From contig JACDQD010000102.1 of the NCBI GenBank assembly GCA_019843655.1, positions 7,821,501 to 7,885,500 of the forward strand: DNA of 64,000 nt, in the 5' to 3' direction. Under the pieces are notes generated by a model, which saw only the letters and a program-made list of their open reading frames with translations, was not told the origin of the DNA and made no database searches. A program made the position numbers and the translations under genes. Shown one piece after another: positions 24,565-39,082 of the stretch. How positions within the stretch are numbered: the first letter of the stretch is position 1; the number at the start of each line of letters is the position of its first letter. Origin of the DNA: Lethocerus indicus (taxonomy: Eukaryota > Arthropoda > Insecta > Hemiptera > Belostomatidae).

Positions 24565-27500
24565 TTTAATGTTGAGATATGCGCGTTTGGGGGGTGCCAT
24601 GCAGCAGGGGTTGCTTTTCCCTGCTACACCAGTCGATTCCCTCGCTATCCAGCTTAATCCCCTCTCCGCTAAGACCTCCCTCTCGCTTGGTTCGGCCGCA
24701 AATGTATATATAATACGAAGATGGAAGATAAAATGTACCATAGCGGAACAGCGGAATTAGGCATCAGATGACGTTTCTAAACCATAGTACGAAACACACC
24801 CTCAGGATTCCAGTCGTCGGTCCTACTTCACATCACACTTTCGGCTTCTCGCCGTCATCAGTAATAATGCGGTGTGCCGTTAATATTGATGCCTCTTCCA
24901 CGCCATTGAAAATTTTAGCCGCCTCAAAAATGTGAAGCAATAAAGAAAGTGCGGCTTCGGAGAAGGTTTCTATAAGAGCAGTTATAGAAAGTCATGAAAT
25001 ATTCCCTCGACCGGGTACTGGGCCTCCCCGGAAGCCCTAAATTTTTTTATGTGCCTCTGTTAGGGTCCGTGCAGTAGCAAGTTGGGAGGCCGGCTCCCAA
25101 AAGAGAATACCTGATTTATTTAGAACCGGAGGCCTGCGCCGCATTGCAGCTCCCGCCCCTATCACACTTCTTTCCCTCTTTCTTTCTGTTTCTCTCTCTC
25201 CCGAATCTCCCACCTAAATTCCGGAAAATTCTAACCGGAATTACTTCCGGACTCCGGGCACCTCCCGCTTGTCGACCATTCCGACGGCTGGAAATATTTA
25301 ACATTTGATGTTAAATTTGGTAAAACAGAGGAACTTGAAATTAATTAAGTAGAACTGACTCAACTGGAAAGTGGCTATATCAACGCACACGAAGGTAATC
25401 TAAGGTTTAGTTTATTGGAAATGAAACGGCACATGACATCCGACCCAATGGTACTGGGCCGAATAAAGGAAAAGTGAGAGAATAAAACACGTTTACATCA
25501 TTAAATGTATTATTAACAATAACTATAACGAGAAATACTGGGACTCGTGAGGCCTCGGACTGTTGTCACTGTACATTGACTTAATTAAACCCTTTCTCTG
25601 TTATTGTATCAAACGGGTATGACATCGAATTGTGTCAGAACAACGTTTTGTACGCGGCGTTGCAATCATCGAGGATTGTATTGAAATGTTTGTCGCCAAT
25701 AAAGCCAATTTCGATGAATTACAGGATTATGCGTGCGGCACATTATTTATTGAATGCCGATTCAATTCGTATCGTAATGACAAATTATTTTCCGCCCGTT
25801 ATCGAGTTGGAACGGTCTCGGATAAATTATAATTTATTCCGACTGGCACCCCATTCGTGGTCAAAATACCGTAATGCAAGTTCAATTATTTGCAGTAAAA
25901 TTTAAAAACGTGTAATTACTCTTTGATGGTTAATGTACTTTTGTAATCGACAGTTAATCGGTAATGTGTCGCTTTGAAAATCTTAAAGAAGATCGTAATG
26001 GGTGGGCATTTTTCAATATTAAGGAAAGAGCATTCATTCTCACTAATCGCATCTTATTATACGTTAGTTATAATAAAATCCATTCACAATTATACGGACC
26101 GAGTAATCGGATAAACGTCAACCCGAGGAAAAAAAGACAGTCCCTTCCTTCGCTGATGCCAAAATACTAAAATGTTTACGAGCTAAAAGCCTCTTCCGAC
26201 CGACAACTCGATACCCCAACGTTATTTCTCAGGCCCCCTTCAAAACATACAGTTAATTAAACTTATAAATTCGATTGTTCGAGGTGGGGAAAAAAAGCTC
26301 TTTTCTCAGGTACGAAACAATATTGTACCCGCTTCTTAGCTTAGGAGGTTTTCCCGGTGAAAATGCCAATTATAATTTATGCTAACTTAAATTAGGCTGA
26401 GGAAAATGTTTACCCCCCCACCCCGCCTTTCGGAAATTAATGTGTTGCAATTATAGGCTCCATGTTGTCGGAGGCAAATTTTCATTTTATTGGACCGGAT
26501 ATTAATTTCTAACAATGGTCAGAAACATTTGTCCAAATAACACGATCGGAATGAACGGAAATCGGTTGCCCGGTCAATCACCGGTCAGAGTGAAAACAGA
26601 TACGTAAATAGAAATGTTTGTTTTCAATTCCTAAAAAAGGGCTCCGCTCTTCTAATAATAGAGATCGATACTCGATTGGCGGATATTTTTCTCTTTTTAC
26701 AAATCATTTACACTAAATGTATATTTCTATACTGATTTGTACTGAACTCCCTTTTTTCCGCCACCAAATAGGCACTGTTATGTTCCTGTATGCTTCTTCA
26801 TACGGTTTGAACTACATTTTCAGAAAGGACGCGCTAGTGCGCACTAATTTCATCATCCGATGTTGACGAAAATTATGATTATAGTTATTAATTCGCACGA
26901 TTTTTACGATACTTCCGTTCTATCATTACTTTGCATTTATGTAATGTCATTTGCATTCAGTTTATGTATTTTGCCTCTATTTTTTTATTAATCGTCCTAT
27001 CAAAGTAACGTTTACATCCATAAATTATTTTGATTGGTTTCGGCTCATCGCATTTACCGGAATAATAAAAACACAGTTATAAATAACAGAATTATTTTCA
27101 GTATAGTCGATTGAATTGACGAAAATGCAAATTAACCGGTAAATAATAAAACCGAGACAATTCCGTTAAAATATCGGATTTAATCCGATAAAATGGCAAT
27201 AAACGTGAGCTCGAATTGTAAAATGTTATTTTTTGTTTCGCTAACAATTATAATCCAAACTACTTCGACAAGGATCAAACTTGTTTTGATTTTACCTGCA
27301 CAATTTTGAACAGTTCATTCCTAGGTCCACTACCGGCACCGTTAAATCCCGGAAATGGCCCGTTCTTCCCCCGACCTCTTCCCAGGGTCCGGTGTACATT
27401 TATACGGGAAGAGAGACAGGGGTGTGTCCGAGCGGACTTCATCCCCCGGCGGGGATGGCCCACCCTGAACAAGATAAATGACACACCTCCGCCGGCCACT

Positions 27501-30500
27501 ATATCATCCTCAGTCCCAGAACCAAGCCCGACACTTCACCCTCACTACTTTCAACATGTCCCAAGGCACGCATATCTCGCCTTTTTCCTATTCCACCTCC
27601 TTTCGCCGAATCTTCACTTCATAGAATTTCATCATTCGACTTCACGAAAACATCATTCCTTAAATTCTTCAGACGTTACTTTTTACCCGAAAACTACGAG
27701 TGCGCTGCAACCGCCAAGTGATTCTTAAGGCAGAAATATTAGATTACGACGTTCGAGAGTTTTACAGGATTTACCGTGCTCTATGCATTGGTAACACGAT
27801 GATGTATGGTACTCATACATTACAATACATATACTCTCTACTATACAAAGAAATCGAAATCTTTTATAATGAAATCTGAGATTTTTATTTATTCGCACTT
27901 AATTTCTTTTACTTAAAGCCAGTGATACAACGCAATTAACATTATTTATTCTGAATCAGAAATTAACCGTTTTATTCCAACCAGGTGACCTCCGGTTAAA
28001 TGCATAATGGACCCGTTGTTTTCTCTCGGTTGGAAACAATTTCAATTAAATTCGCGCGACCGTTCGGTTAACAATAATTTAACTCCGTTTTTCATGCGAG
28101 AGCGCACTTTTTTATCTATTGGCCGGATCTCATTTCTTCGGCGAAACGAAATAAATGGGCGAGGTTACGCGGGCATTCGGCCGTTATTAGATCATTTAGG
28201 GGAGCAAACAGCAGACGGGGCGCATCTGAAGCGGAGACCTGATTTCTGATTCCCTGTGGGGGGGGGGAGTGCTGAATCTAGCCGCGGCACACATTGAGCA
28301 ATTTGCGTTTCACTGTGTCCAGAGGAAATTCTGTACAAACCTAATCGCCGGCGTACACCCAAGTACAGTCTTAATCACTTCTTATGACGCAGCTATTTTC
28401 AATTGGTATTTCCGATTGGCCTGTCGCCAATTTTCGTCCATTCCCACCGTCAAATTATTCCCCTTATACATTTAGAAATGTCTAGTCATCGGACCAATTA
28501 CGCCAAAATTCATTCATCATAGAAAACGTCTCAATCATTAATCACTTTAGTAAACTATTCTTAATTTTGAACATCAGACGTGAATGATTGCGTCCGATTA
28601 TATTGCACGAATATCAATTTATCATATTTCATTAAAATAACTTGGCATGATAAATGGGAGATCTTGTGAATTTCTATCGGATACATTTATAATTTGTAGC
28701 AAATATCAGGTTTCCCGCTGCAAAAGCTTACTACATCAATTCCCCATGATGAGTAATTAGTTTAATTACTGCTCCGTTAGAACAGTAGATACCTGCCGGC
28801 GAATCGTGTTTCTATCGTCTAGAATAAAATCGCTCCGTGCGGATACCGCAATCTGTTTCTGCCGGCCCGTTTCTGTTATCTACGGACTGTCCTTTGGTCG
28901 AAGGTATAGCCCCAGGGAGGGGGAGGTGGAGGGCGGTTCCGGGTCTTGCGTGGGGACGGTGATTCAGCCCTCAGGACAATTTATACCCCCCTGCAAACAT
29001 GGCGTCTATTGCCTCCCACTTCCTCCCTTTCCCCGTCACCGAAAGCAAGAAAACGATGGATGTTCCAGACCCGGGTGTAAAGGGCCCGGTTCTGTTTCTC
29101 CCCCCCTGCCTACCCTCCCATACGATTATGAACTGTCGAGCCGTGCGATAAAATACCCCCGAGAAGACTTACTCAGTCGGCCCTCTTATGCCGTTATTAT
29201 CATCCTGTCTTTAGTCACATTAGTCATAGCCTCGGTCATCCTAGCCCAATTTAAGATTTAACTGGACTGTACTTAAGCGAAAGATTAATTTCTCAATTGG
29301 TTCAGTTTGGATTTCTTGGGATCACACTTCGTTATTTGCTGTAGTAAACTTTTCAGGGTAGGCGGCAGTACCATATTAGCTCCGGAGAAAAACTGACAAC
29401 ATGATGCGATAATATTAGCGATAAAATAATTTATCCTGATATTGACGTAGTTAATGTCAATAACGTTGATGGGAAACGCAAGTTAATTCGAGTTGAGTCA
29501 TCTTCCAATCGGGAACCCAAAATTATTAATAGGGGAACGAAGCGTCATGCAATTGTGTCAGCAATTATTAACTCAGAAGAGACATACCGGTGAAAACGGC
29601 AAATTACAATTGGTAAATCGCACTGAAAACCCAGATTAAAATAAATATGCCGTAACCTGTATGGATACGGCTTGTTACATTGTTGTACTTACGGTTTGTT
29701 TAAAAACACAAGTCCAAAAAATCGGTAAATATTTCGATATTGGTATATTATTAGTATTAGTATATCATTATACCAGGTTAGTGATATACTTAGCTTAAAG
29801 GAGCTAAATTAACGGAAATATTTTCTCATCGGTTGGGCTTCCTCTAATTCCCCCAGCAACCCCTCCTATTTAAATATCCAAATACGGCCGTCTAATATTC
29901 TGTAGACGGTTTCTCTCCGGCCCGCTCCTTGTTCTTCTTGTTCCTATAAATAATGCATTTTATTATTAACGAACGCCGACAACAAAGGCGGGAGATAAAT
30001 AAGGAGAGTTCCTAATTAATTGGAGGACGTTGCATGTGGGCGTGATGGAGGGGCGGTGGTTTCCAGTAAATGGAAAGGATAGTGGGAAAGTAAATAATAT
30101 TAGTACCGAGTTTCCATTAACCTTCGGTATCTAAAGCGGTTCTCGCTGATTGTATTTTGTTGGGGGCTAATTTCCCGCCAAATTTCAGAATTACGTCAAG
30201 TAACTTCCTGGAATATTTTGAAAGGCGTATTTAAATTTTATTTCTAGTGTCCTTACCGGAGCTCCTGTCGTTTAATATGTTGCAATTCGCAATAGAAAAA
30301 TTCGTTTCAACATCCAGGAGGAAAGTGAAATCTCTCGAAGGGGAAAAATTGGTGATTATATTATAGTATTTAGGAACTGATTATTCTGTTTTGATTATGT
30401 TTGAAATGGAACAGTGCGAATACCGTCGGGGGAGTTATGATTAAATGGGAGCCGGATGTGGAGAAGCTATCGGTTTACACAGAGGACACACGACTGTTAT

Positions 30501-33500
30501 TAGTGGTCTGCATTGAAGTGTCGAACTGATGTTTTCCGTCAAAGGGCCACGACCGGGTTTAAATCCGCAATCTGCTCCCCCACCCACCCACAGTAAATGG
30601 GACATGTAACCTTACTGGTGCCCCCTAAATCGGCCATTAAAAGAGCGCCAATACAAACCGCCCCACACTCTATAGGTTTATATAATCCGATTCGGCCCGA
30701 TTATTCCCTGGGGCACAACGGCCGTCAAGTGGTGTTTCCATTATCGAATATATTCAGGTGAGTCCGAAGCCTACTTATATGGTAGCGGGCGGTTTCATTT
30801 ACAAACAGTAAAGAATAATCTTTCATTTGAAATTGCAATAACTCGTTTAAATAACTACGATTGGACCAAATTAGCGTTATAAGACATGAAATCTCTGCTA
30901 TTTATTCATATAAATTCAAATCCTATATGGCGATTAGTACCATTTGTAGAAATTAAGTATAAAGGTTTAATAACCGGCGTAATTAGTAAAATAAATTTTA
31001 CTGGATTATATTATATTAAGATATGTATATGATATATGCATATTTATATTTATTTTAGGAATAGTCGACTTATTACATTTTTTAAAATTTACATTTTTAT
31101 CTTCGAATAATTTACTTATTTACTAATTTATTTATTAGTCGATTGTCAGAGAGGGGCCAGAACAGCTATTTATTTCGTTTTTCGTCAACTATTTCCCGTT
31201 TTTGTCATCCCTTTCACCGCCTTTCGAACTGATTGTGCCGAGAATTAATCGAATTGCGCTGTCACTTATATGCTAATGGTACTCGAGAGGAACTCGATAC
31301 TCGGTTTGCATTACTAAGTTAAGTGCAATAATCCGAGGCCACTCGAGGCCGCCGGCTTTGATGCCGGGGCTAACGCCCGCCCAAATCGGCTCGTCCATTC
31401 CGAGTGGCGTCTAATAGTTCTGCCGGCTCTATCCCTCTACATTATTCCAAACCGAAGGACGATCAGAAACGCAGTACAATCACGATAGTTAGTTACATCT
31501 GGGGACCCAATCTATCACAACTACTGTTTATTATTACAGCTATAATTATTTCATTTTATCTTCAACTTTGAACAAATATACACTGTGTTCAATAAATATG
31601 ACAGGTTCGCATTTGAATCGCTGCATACACATTATAGAACTACACCAGAAACATTGATTCGAAATTGTTTCGGCAATTGTCCACGATAACAGCCTAGGAA
31701 TGAGTCTTTTTAAAAGAGTAATTCGGATCTCCTTTCATGATATATGTTCAATTTCGTAGGGGAACATTCTTGAAATTCGATGAAATATGAAGATACTACT
31801 ATTTGAGACTGACGACTGCTATTTTGTAAACGCCATTTAGGCGACTCACTGATAAATACGATAGTCTCGAATACCCCTGGAATATTCCCTGTTAAAGTCC
31901 TTTACGGAATCAGGCGTGTTTCGCCCAGCAGTGTTCTATCCTAATCCAGGTGGTGGTGGGGGCGGTCGCCTCTAGACCGTGCGCGATCTAATGTCGCGGT
32001 CGCTCAAACTAATTATGCCCTGTTCCTGGGAATTTACATTCGGGCGTCGCAGCGGGCCGTGGCCGGCGGTAAGGGCCCACCGTTATTAGGTTCGTTATGC
32101 CGGCGGTACAGCCCCGCCGATTGGGCTGGTGGAGGGGCACTCGGTTCGAGGGTCCAACCCTCCCCCAAAGGTAAAACTAACTTTGTCTACAACAGCGTTA
32201 TCCCCGACGTACAATAGCAGTCCGTCCCAATTTGGAGGATAAGAACTCCAGGCGTGTTCAGATAGATAGATGCGATAGTACTGACATTTTAATAAAGTTG
32301 TTCTTGTATTATTCTTTTAGAAACTGGGATAGCCGCAACAATGCACTCGCAATGTACTATCCGATATGGGCATCACTCCAGGCCACAGGTTGATTGTTAA
32401 AATTCACAACTATTAAATCCAAAGTGCAATTGAAGTGTGACCTCTATTGCGTAGAATATTTTACGATCTAAGTTTTTCCCCAAAAGAAATTCTAAAACCC
32501 CCTTTAAGGCGAAGTGAGGAATAGTAATGATAAAAGTTATTAATGGACGAGCATTTGTTTTCTCCCAGAAAGCAAACCTCCTTTTATCGTAATGATGAAA
32601 CTCTCGGGGCCGTATCGCGGGGATAAGTGAGGGGCTGATATTTACTCCCTTATTGATCCGTGAATAAGTCGACGTTCCCGACGTTCACTGCACAACGTTT
32701 TCGGCTCTTCCGCGTTCGGAGCATTCAATTTAACCCTGTTTAAACTCTGAATTTAGTATTTCACCGGTACATAACATAACATAAAATAAACTGCTACTCG
32801 TTGAGACGAGTATGATGTTTTCCACCACAAGGCCCATAATATTATATTGCACTATGAAATAACCATATTCTATTCTCTCTAAGCAAAACACACCCAGGAA
32901 GGCTCCTGGGAGAAACCCTTCCTCTGAAACTCATGTATTTTTCTTAATCAATAAGAATCCCGGACAAACACGGAATCAACCTCTTCTATCCGATATTATC
33001 CCCATAGTATTCAAACAGTATTTTTACCTGAAAATTGTAATTACAAAAAATTTATATGGGCCTACGGAATCGAGTTGTGGGAATTCACCAAGCCATCTAA
33101 CAACTCTTTGTAATCCATAATACACTGTAAAATCGTTAATCGTTAATTGGTTGTCGCAACATAAAATGTGGAAGAAAAAGTTAGAGTTAAAAAAGTAAAT
33201 GAACCTTTTACAAATGTCGTTTACACAAATATATCTCCGCTCGGTTAATCCCAGCTGGCGAGTTGGAGGTAAAAAAACTAAATAACACAATTCCGTGTAA
33301 ATCTAGGCGCACAAACGAACTAGACTAGATACCATTAAAAGATCGTCCCTCCGGTACATACTTAAGCAAACTGTTCGTTGTCTTAATTCAAAACATTAAA
33401 AGGCCCATTCATGGAAGGGGCCACCTCAAAGGCCTACCGCAGACGGAGCAGAATTAACGGTCTCGTGGATCCGGTCCCTAGCCGGCTAGTTGTTTTCTCT

Positions 33501-36465
33501 GTTCATGGACCCGACCCCGCACCACCAACACCACGACAATCCCAGGATTCCAGCCGGGATAATTCGAATTCTGACCGCTCAAAGAGAAAGTCGGCAAATT
33601 CCCCGCCCCCGGTATAATTACAATTGCCGACTCCGCTCTTCCTTTTTTTTTTTATCCGCCGTATTTATTAAAACGAACTGGACTCCGCTCATGAATAAAT
33701 GACTAACTGTTAATTTACAGAGGGCTTCAGAACAGAAGAGACATCGGTCTGAAAACGTAATGCAAAGGAAAACAGTGTACAGTAACTCGGTACATTGATA
33801 AACGTTCTAAACGCAGTGCTATTAACCTGAACACATGTAACTAACAATTAAAAGTGATATTTCACATTATCCAGTCCTGATATACATTAATGGATTGGTT
33901 TGAGAAAAATATTTATCCATTGCATCTTCATTGATTACTGATTGTAGGGTAACTGTATCATTTTAAATTCTAATTGCGGAATAATCTTGAATATTGTTAA
34001 TAAAAATATCCAACATAGGTATTTAAAAGGGATTATTTTTTATATGCTCATGATAGTTAATAGAAATAAAATAAGGTTTAATTATAAATATAGTTCGGTG
34101 GACGTGTGTAGTTGATATTTTGAATTTAAAATAAGGATCCGCACTTCCTTCTCCCACACACTTTCAAGTTCCGTAAATTGCGAGTTCGTAATAAGTGCGC
34201 TCGGTAGAAAGCGGTATTCAGAAAGTCTACTGGAATTGAGAAAGTTTCGATGTATTAGGAAAGTTTCAACCTTTGAACTATTATTAGGCCGACGTTTTAG
34301 ACTGAATTATTGCTTTAACAATAAAAATTAATAATAAGTAAATTGTATTTGTTGTTCAGCGACTTATTAATTTTAAACTTTCTTTAAAGAAATATATATT
34401 CAATTGATATTATACATATATGTATTTGTGCGTATATGTATAAATTAAGAATACTGAGATTCAGGAATGATTTCTTCGACTTAATAAATATTAATTAATA
34501 ATACATTCAAAAGAAAATCCTCCTGAAAATCACATCCACCACCCTCCCTGCACTGTACTGCACAAAACGTGGATTCGGAAACCAGTAATATGAATAACAA
34601 TTTAATCAGCGTAATATATGATTGATAAATTATAATCTATATTTCAATTTGTATGAACTGGCAGATTTGTATTTATTGGCAGCCATAAATAAATCACTTA
34701 AAATTTGAACAGCAGGCATTGAGCTCTTATCGCAGATGTTTCATATCGATTCTGTTAATCTGTTTTGACATGACAAATAACAGAGAACTGGAACAATACA
34801 TGGTTTATCTCCTGTGAATTAAAACAAAATCCGCCAATATTTTTCAGGATTCAATCACTTTATTTTACCTCTTATGTTGTTGAGTCATCCGTTGATTGGG
34901 TTTCATTTTCTGAAAAACTTGATTTAATTGCAAGTAAATTCTACGCCTCACTTCAATTATTAACAATTATTTCCTAAACTGTACTAGCATCTGAAACTGT
35001 GTTTAGGTTAAGAAATCAAAACTATTTTCAGAAAAGCAGTAACTTATATTATGATTAATATAACAGTTTATTTTCCAAAACCTAGGAAATGTAACATTCT
35101 CAGCCTAACGCATAATACGTTCAATTAGTACTTGTCGAGAATTTGTCCAGTTTCATTTTTACACAATGCAACTGTGCTCCAGTTCGAATTAGCGCGGCAT
35201 TATTTTATGATTTTCGCTCCAAGAACTTGATTCAAAGTTTAATTCTAACTATGAGAGAAGATTCAAGTTTCAAACAAGGCTGCGAATTTTCAAAAAGTTA
35301 TGGAACATGCGGGCAATCGGTTAAACTTTGGCGGCGGATGGCAAGCACTTGGAATTAGAGAGAGGATTTGCACGGCCAGGCTGGATTACTACGAAAATAA
35401 AAATGGGTAGAGACACTTTTTGCCACCTAAAGTAGTATTCGTCTGTTCGGTCTGGTGGAAACCTATTAGTGAAAAGACAGCACCAGTTGTTGTAAATGGA
35501 AAACTTTTTCCAGTCCCTATACCGGCAGTAGGATCTTCAGAGGATGGTGTGAGCGGAGGGGGACGAAGCCGCCAAAGTCCCCGATATAAAATAAGTCCGT
35601 CTCCCCTTAATTTAGCCGCAACACGACAATGTTCGTTTCCAGTGGGAATCCAATCGGAAAACTTAGGGCACTCTGTTCGGGCTCGGCCGGCCACGAGTCA
35701 CGAGGTCACTGCTCCCAACTGATGTCAGATTTGATGGTCGGAAGACCAAGTATGACTCTAATCATCAGCGTTTGCGCGGTAACGGATTTTAGATTTTATT
35801 CCGAGTTCACCCGCTCGTCTGTGCGGCTTAAGTGAAAGTTTCGCCGGCTATTTAATTAATATATCAGTTCAAATAACTCCAGTAAACTCAACTGAACTTG
35901 TTACACATAAAGAAGAGAATTCATCGCTTGTCGGCGGGCGCCAATAACCCGACTATATTCTTGTGGGAGTTCTACTAAAGACGAAGTTTCAATCGAATGC
36001 AAAGCTGTATTTTTTCATCGTATTTATTTCTTTTAGTTTATGGCCGCGGTCCCGCGAATACTTTACTATTATCATCGTCCTTTTTTCTCCTATCGATCCC
36101 ACCGTAATAAAAAGTTTACAAATCCCCCGATAAAGAGTAGGGTTCACGAATAAAAGATATTTACATGCGAATAGAGGTTTTAGTTATTAAGGGGGTATCG
36201 GGCGGATTCGACGGGGACTAAATAGAAGCGCTTGGAAAGTTAGCTGGGGCCGGCATTAGTATTCCGTTGGGGAAGGCCGACTGCCGGCCGAGCTTTGCCC
36301 CGTTCGAAACTGGTGGGACGCCCCTGGATAATATTCAGCGGCACCTAGGGCCACCCTCCGCCCGCTCCAAATAATGAAAGCCCGCAGGGCACTAAAGAGG
36401 AGGGCGCTAAAAAGAAGCCGGCAGGAACTCGGACCAATCGGGCATCCCCGGAATCCCGGATAGAG

Positions 36466-36513
36466 TCCTCCTTCTCAACCTCCTCCTCCTCCTCATCCTC
36501 GTCCTCATCCTCG
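36466..36513. repeat. (TCC)n-rich tract
   Basis: Repeated CTCCTC and CATCCTC units inside a GC-rich block in the long intron. It explains the Arg-rich minus-strand ORF over it. Confidence 0.85.
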
Positions 36514-38775
36514 GGGTTCGAATTACTTTATATTTCCTGTCCCCTCTCCACGGTCCGGGCGGGGGGAATTCCCGTGGGCTCGGGTTACCGGGGCGCATTC
36601 AATTTTATCCGCTTCGTGGCGTCCTCATATCGAGAACTCTTATTATCGAACACGAGGAGGAACCCCGCCGGCGTTTTATTGGGATGCACTTTATTGGAGC
36701 CGGGCCAACCGGTCTCGGGCCGGGGGGGGGGCAAAATCGAAACTCGTTTACAACTTAAGCATTTTACTTCGGCGCCGCTAAGTGAAGTGGGGGCTACCCT
36801 CCCCCAACCCAGCCGCCATTAGGTATCGCTTAGCTACAGTTTAGCGTCTCCCCGTTACCCTAGTTGTAACATGGAGGAATTACCCCGATACGCGATACGA
36901 AAGGATATCCGTATATATCAACCTTCTGAACACATCTTTAGTAACGTGAAACAAGAATCGTTCAAACCATCAGTTTTAAATTGAATTATATTAATCCCGA
37001 AATCGGATGGAACTAGTCTGGGACCACCTAGAGCACACTATTAACATCCGAACGGATCAATTGACTCTAACAGTTTTGATAAAAATAAAATAATTAACCT
37101 AATCGTACGGTATATAATTTAATTATACGCTATACTTTTATTACCGCACAAAATCCGCAAAATGTTTCTCAGCTTTTAACTGCACCGCTGTTTTAACGCT
37201 TCGTTCTGGCTATGCTGTAGATTATTTCGGACATTTGTATGTGCTTGAATATACAATCGCAAGAAGTGTTAAAAAATAAATAAAAGTTTGGAAATTCTTT
37301 CTAGGTTGACGACCGCATAAGAAATATTTGGTCGTGTGAATAACTTCTGGCTGGATGGTGCAGAATTTAATGATTAAGGTAAAGGCAGATTGACTGAAAA
37401 ATTTGAATTGGCAATAAAATATGAATCACTTAGATTAGTATTGCGCACGTTACACATTTAAGAGAGCATTGTCCGATATTTAAATATGAGTACTGTTGTT
37501 TGAATCTGTAAACGAGAGGACATTTCGTACTCCTTTAAAACTCTATGCGTTAACTGTGATAATCAAGAATTACGTAATAATAGTACAATTTTGTTGTTTG
37601 TTATTTGCCTTGAGACCTGTCTGTAAAATTGTTGCCCCAATTAGCTAGCGCATATACGCACAAATGCATTGTTATATGCCCGAAAGTATAGAGGAACAAT
37701 TTAATTAGTAATATTGTCATAAATTTAAATTGTATAAATTTTGTTGAGCGTACATAGAATTTCACTATTACTTGAACTGAACATCACTCTTGTTCATTCA
37801 AGAACACACCTAAGTTCATATGATTTTCCGCGCTTGTGCAATAGTGCCCAGGTAATAGCTTTCAACAGGCAAATTTATTAATTTACTTCTTCCAACTCCA
37901 AACTAATCGCATTCAGGCTACTTAGTACTTAAATATAAGTCGGGGAAATAAAATGCGGTGAAAATTCAGCACGCCATTCCCCACTGTGGATTTCATCAGC
38001 GAATCCCCGATTAATTATTTGAGCTCTGTGTCGAAACTAAGTATAATTCAGAATTTTCATTGAATGGGAAGTGCTAGTAAATTAAATATGACTTCAGTTC
38101 GTGTTTACATATAACGCTCTCTGACTGTGTTCGGAAAGTACCGCTTCGCCTTTCTCAGCGGTCAGGATTTACAAATCAATTTATAAAGGAAGTTCGTTCG
38201 CATTATCGACACGGGCCTCTATACTCGTTGGCTCTAATACAAGTTGGGCTCTGAACTGAAAACACACATACCAAACTTTACACTTCACGTTCCCAGCGCT
38301 TCTGCGATTGCCCTCTCGACCGTTTATTCAAATGAACTGAAATTCGAAACGGAATCACTTACTAATTCCTCTACTCTGTTAGTGATTTAAGAGTACTAAT
38401 AAGAAATTACCGCTCTCTGCTTGCAAGATTTGATTTAATCAACTTTTAGAAGATACAATTACACAATTTAAAGATTTAATTTATCTTTTCTAAAATTTCT
38501 ATACTAAACTAAACTGATAATAATTAATCATTAGGATTCTGGTGGTCTATGTAATGAACTCCGCCTTCTACGTAAAGAAGAGCACAAGGAAAACAGTTCA
38601 ATTTGTCACTGAACTCGAAATATATGTACTCAATTCAGATGGCAGAATAAAATGTAAGCCTTTTCTTACACTGTCTTTGCGGAGTGAGGCTAATCGGGCG
38701 GTGTTAATGGGTCGGGTGGGCCCCGTTATAATTGGGTCCCGGTCAAAACTTTTTTGCCCCGATGAACGGCCGACC

Positions 38776-38850
38776 TTCTCTCTCACTCTTCCACACTCTC
38801 CCGCTATCACCCTCTCCCTCTCTCTCTCCCTCTCCCTCTCCCTCTCCAAC
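38776..38850. repeat. CT-rich simple repeat
   Basis: CTCTCC and CT units produce a Leu/Ser ORF on the + strand and an Arg/Glu ORF on the - strand. Both are explained by the repeat. Confidence 0.9.
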
Positions 38851-39023
38851 CCCATATCCATCCCTCTCGCTCACTCGACCGTGTCCCGGCTATTCAAAAA
38901 GAAGATAAACGACGACTACCCCATACCCCTTTCAGTAACCGCCTCTAACGAAATTCCCACTTTTTGTGCACTCGTCATTTGTCAACTCGCTATCTATGTA
39001 GTTAGTTGAGTCTACCTCTACAC

Positions 39024-39030
<7 letters not shown>

Positions 39031-39079
<49 letters not shown>
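39031..39079. repeat. (AT)n microsatellite
   Basis: About 24 uninterrupted AT units within the long intron after exon A, followed by a short CA/GC-rich stretch (TACACACGCACACACATG). Confidence 0.97.

Positions 39080-39082
<3 letters not shown>

Noticed and set aside
27306..27728. 140-codon Pro/His-rich ORF
   Set aside because: It is low complexity with a long antisense ORF over the same bases, and no family resemblance.
28806..29261. 151-codon ORF on the + strand
   Set aside because: It runs through a GC-rich block, has no motif or consistent codon bias, and shows Gly/Pro/Ser text expected from GC-rich DNA.
38542..39009. 155-codon ORF on the + strand
   Set aside because: Its centre is the CT simple repeat; the rest lacks motifs, and an 87-codon ORF overlaps it on the other strand.
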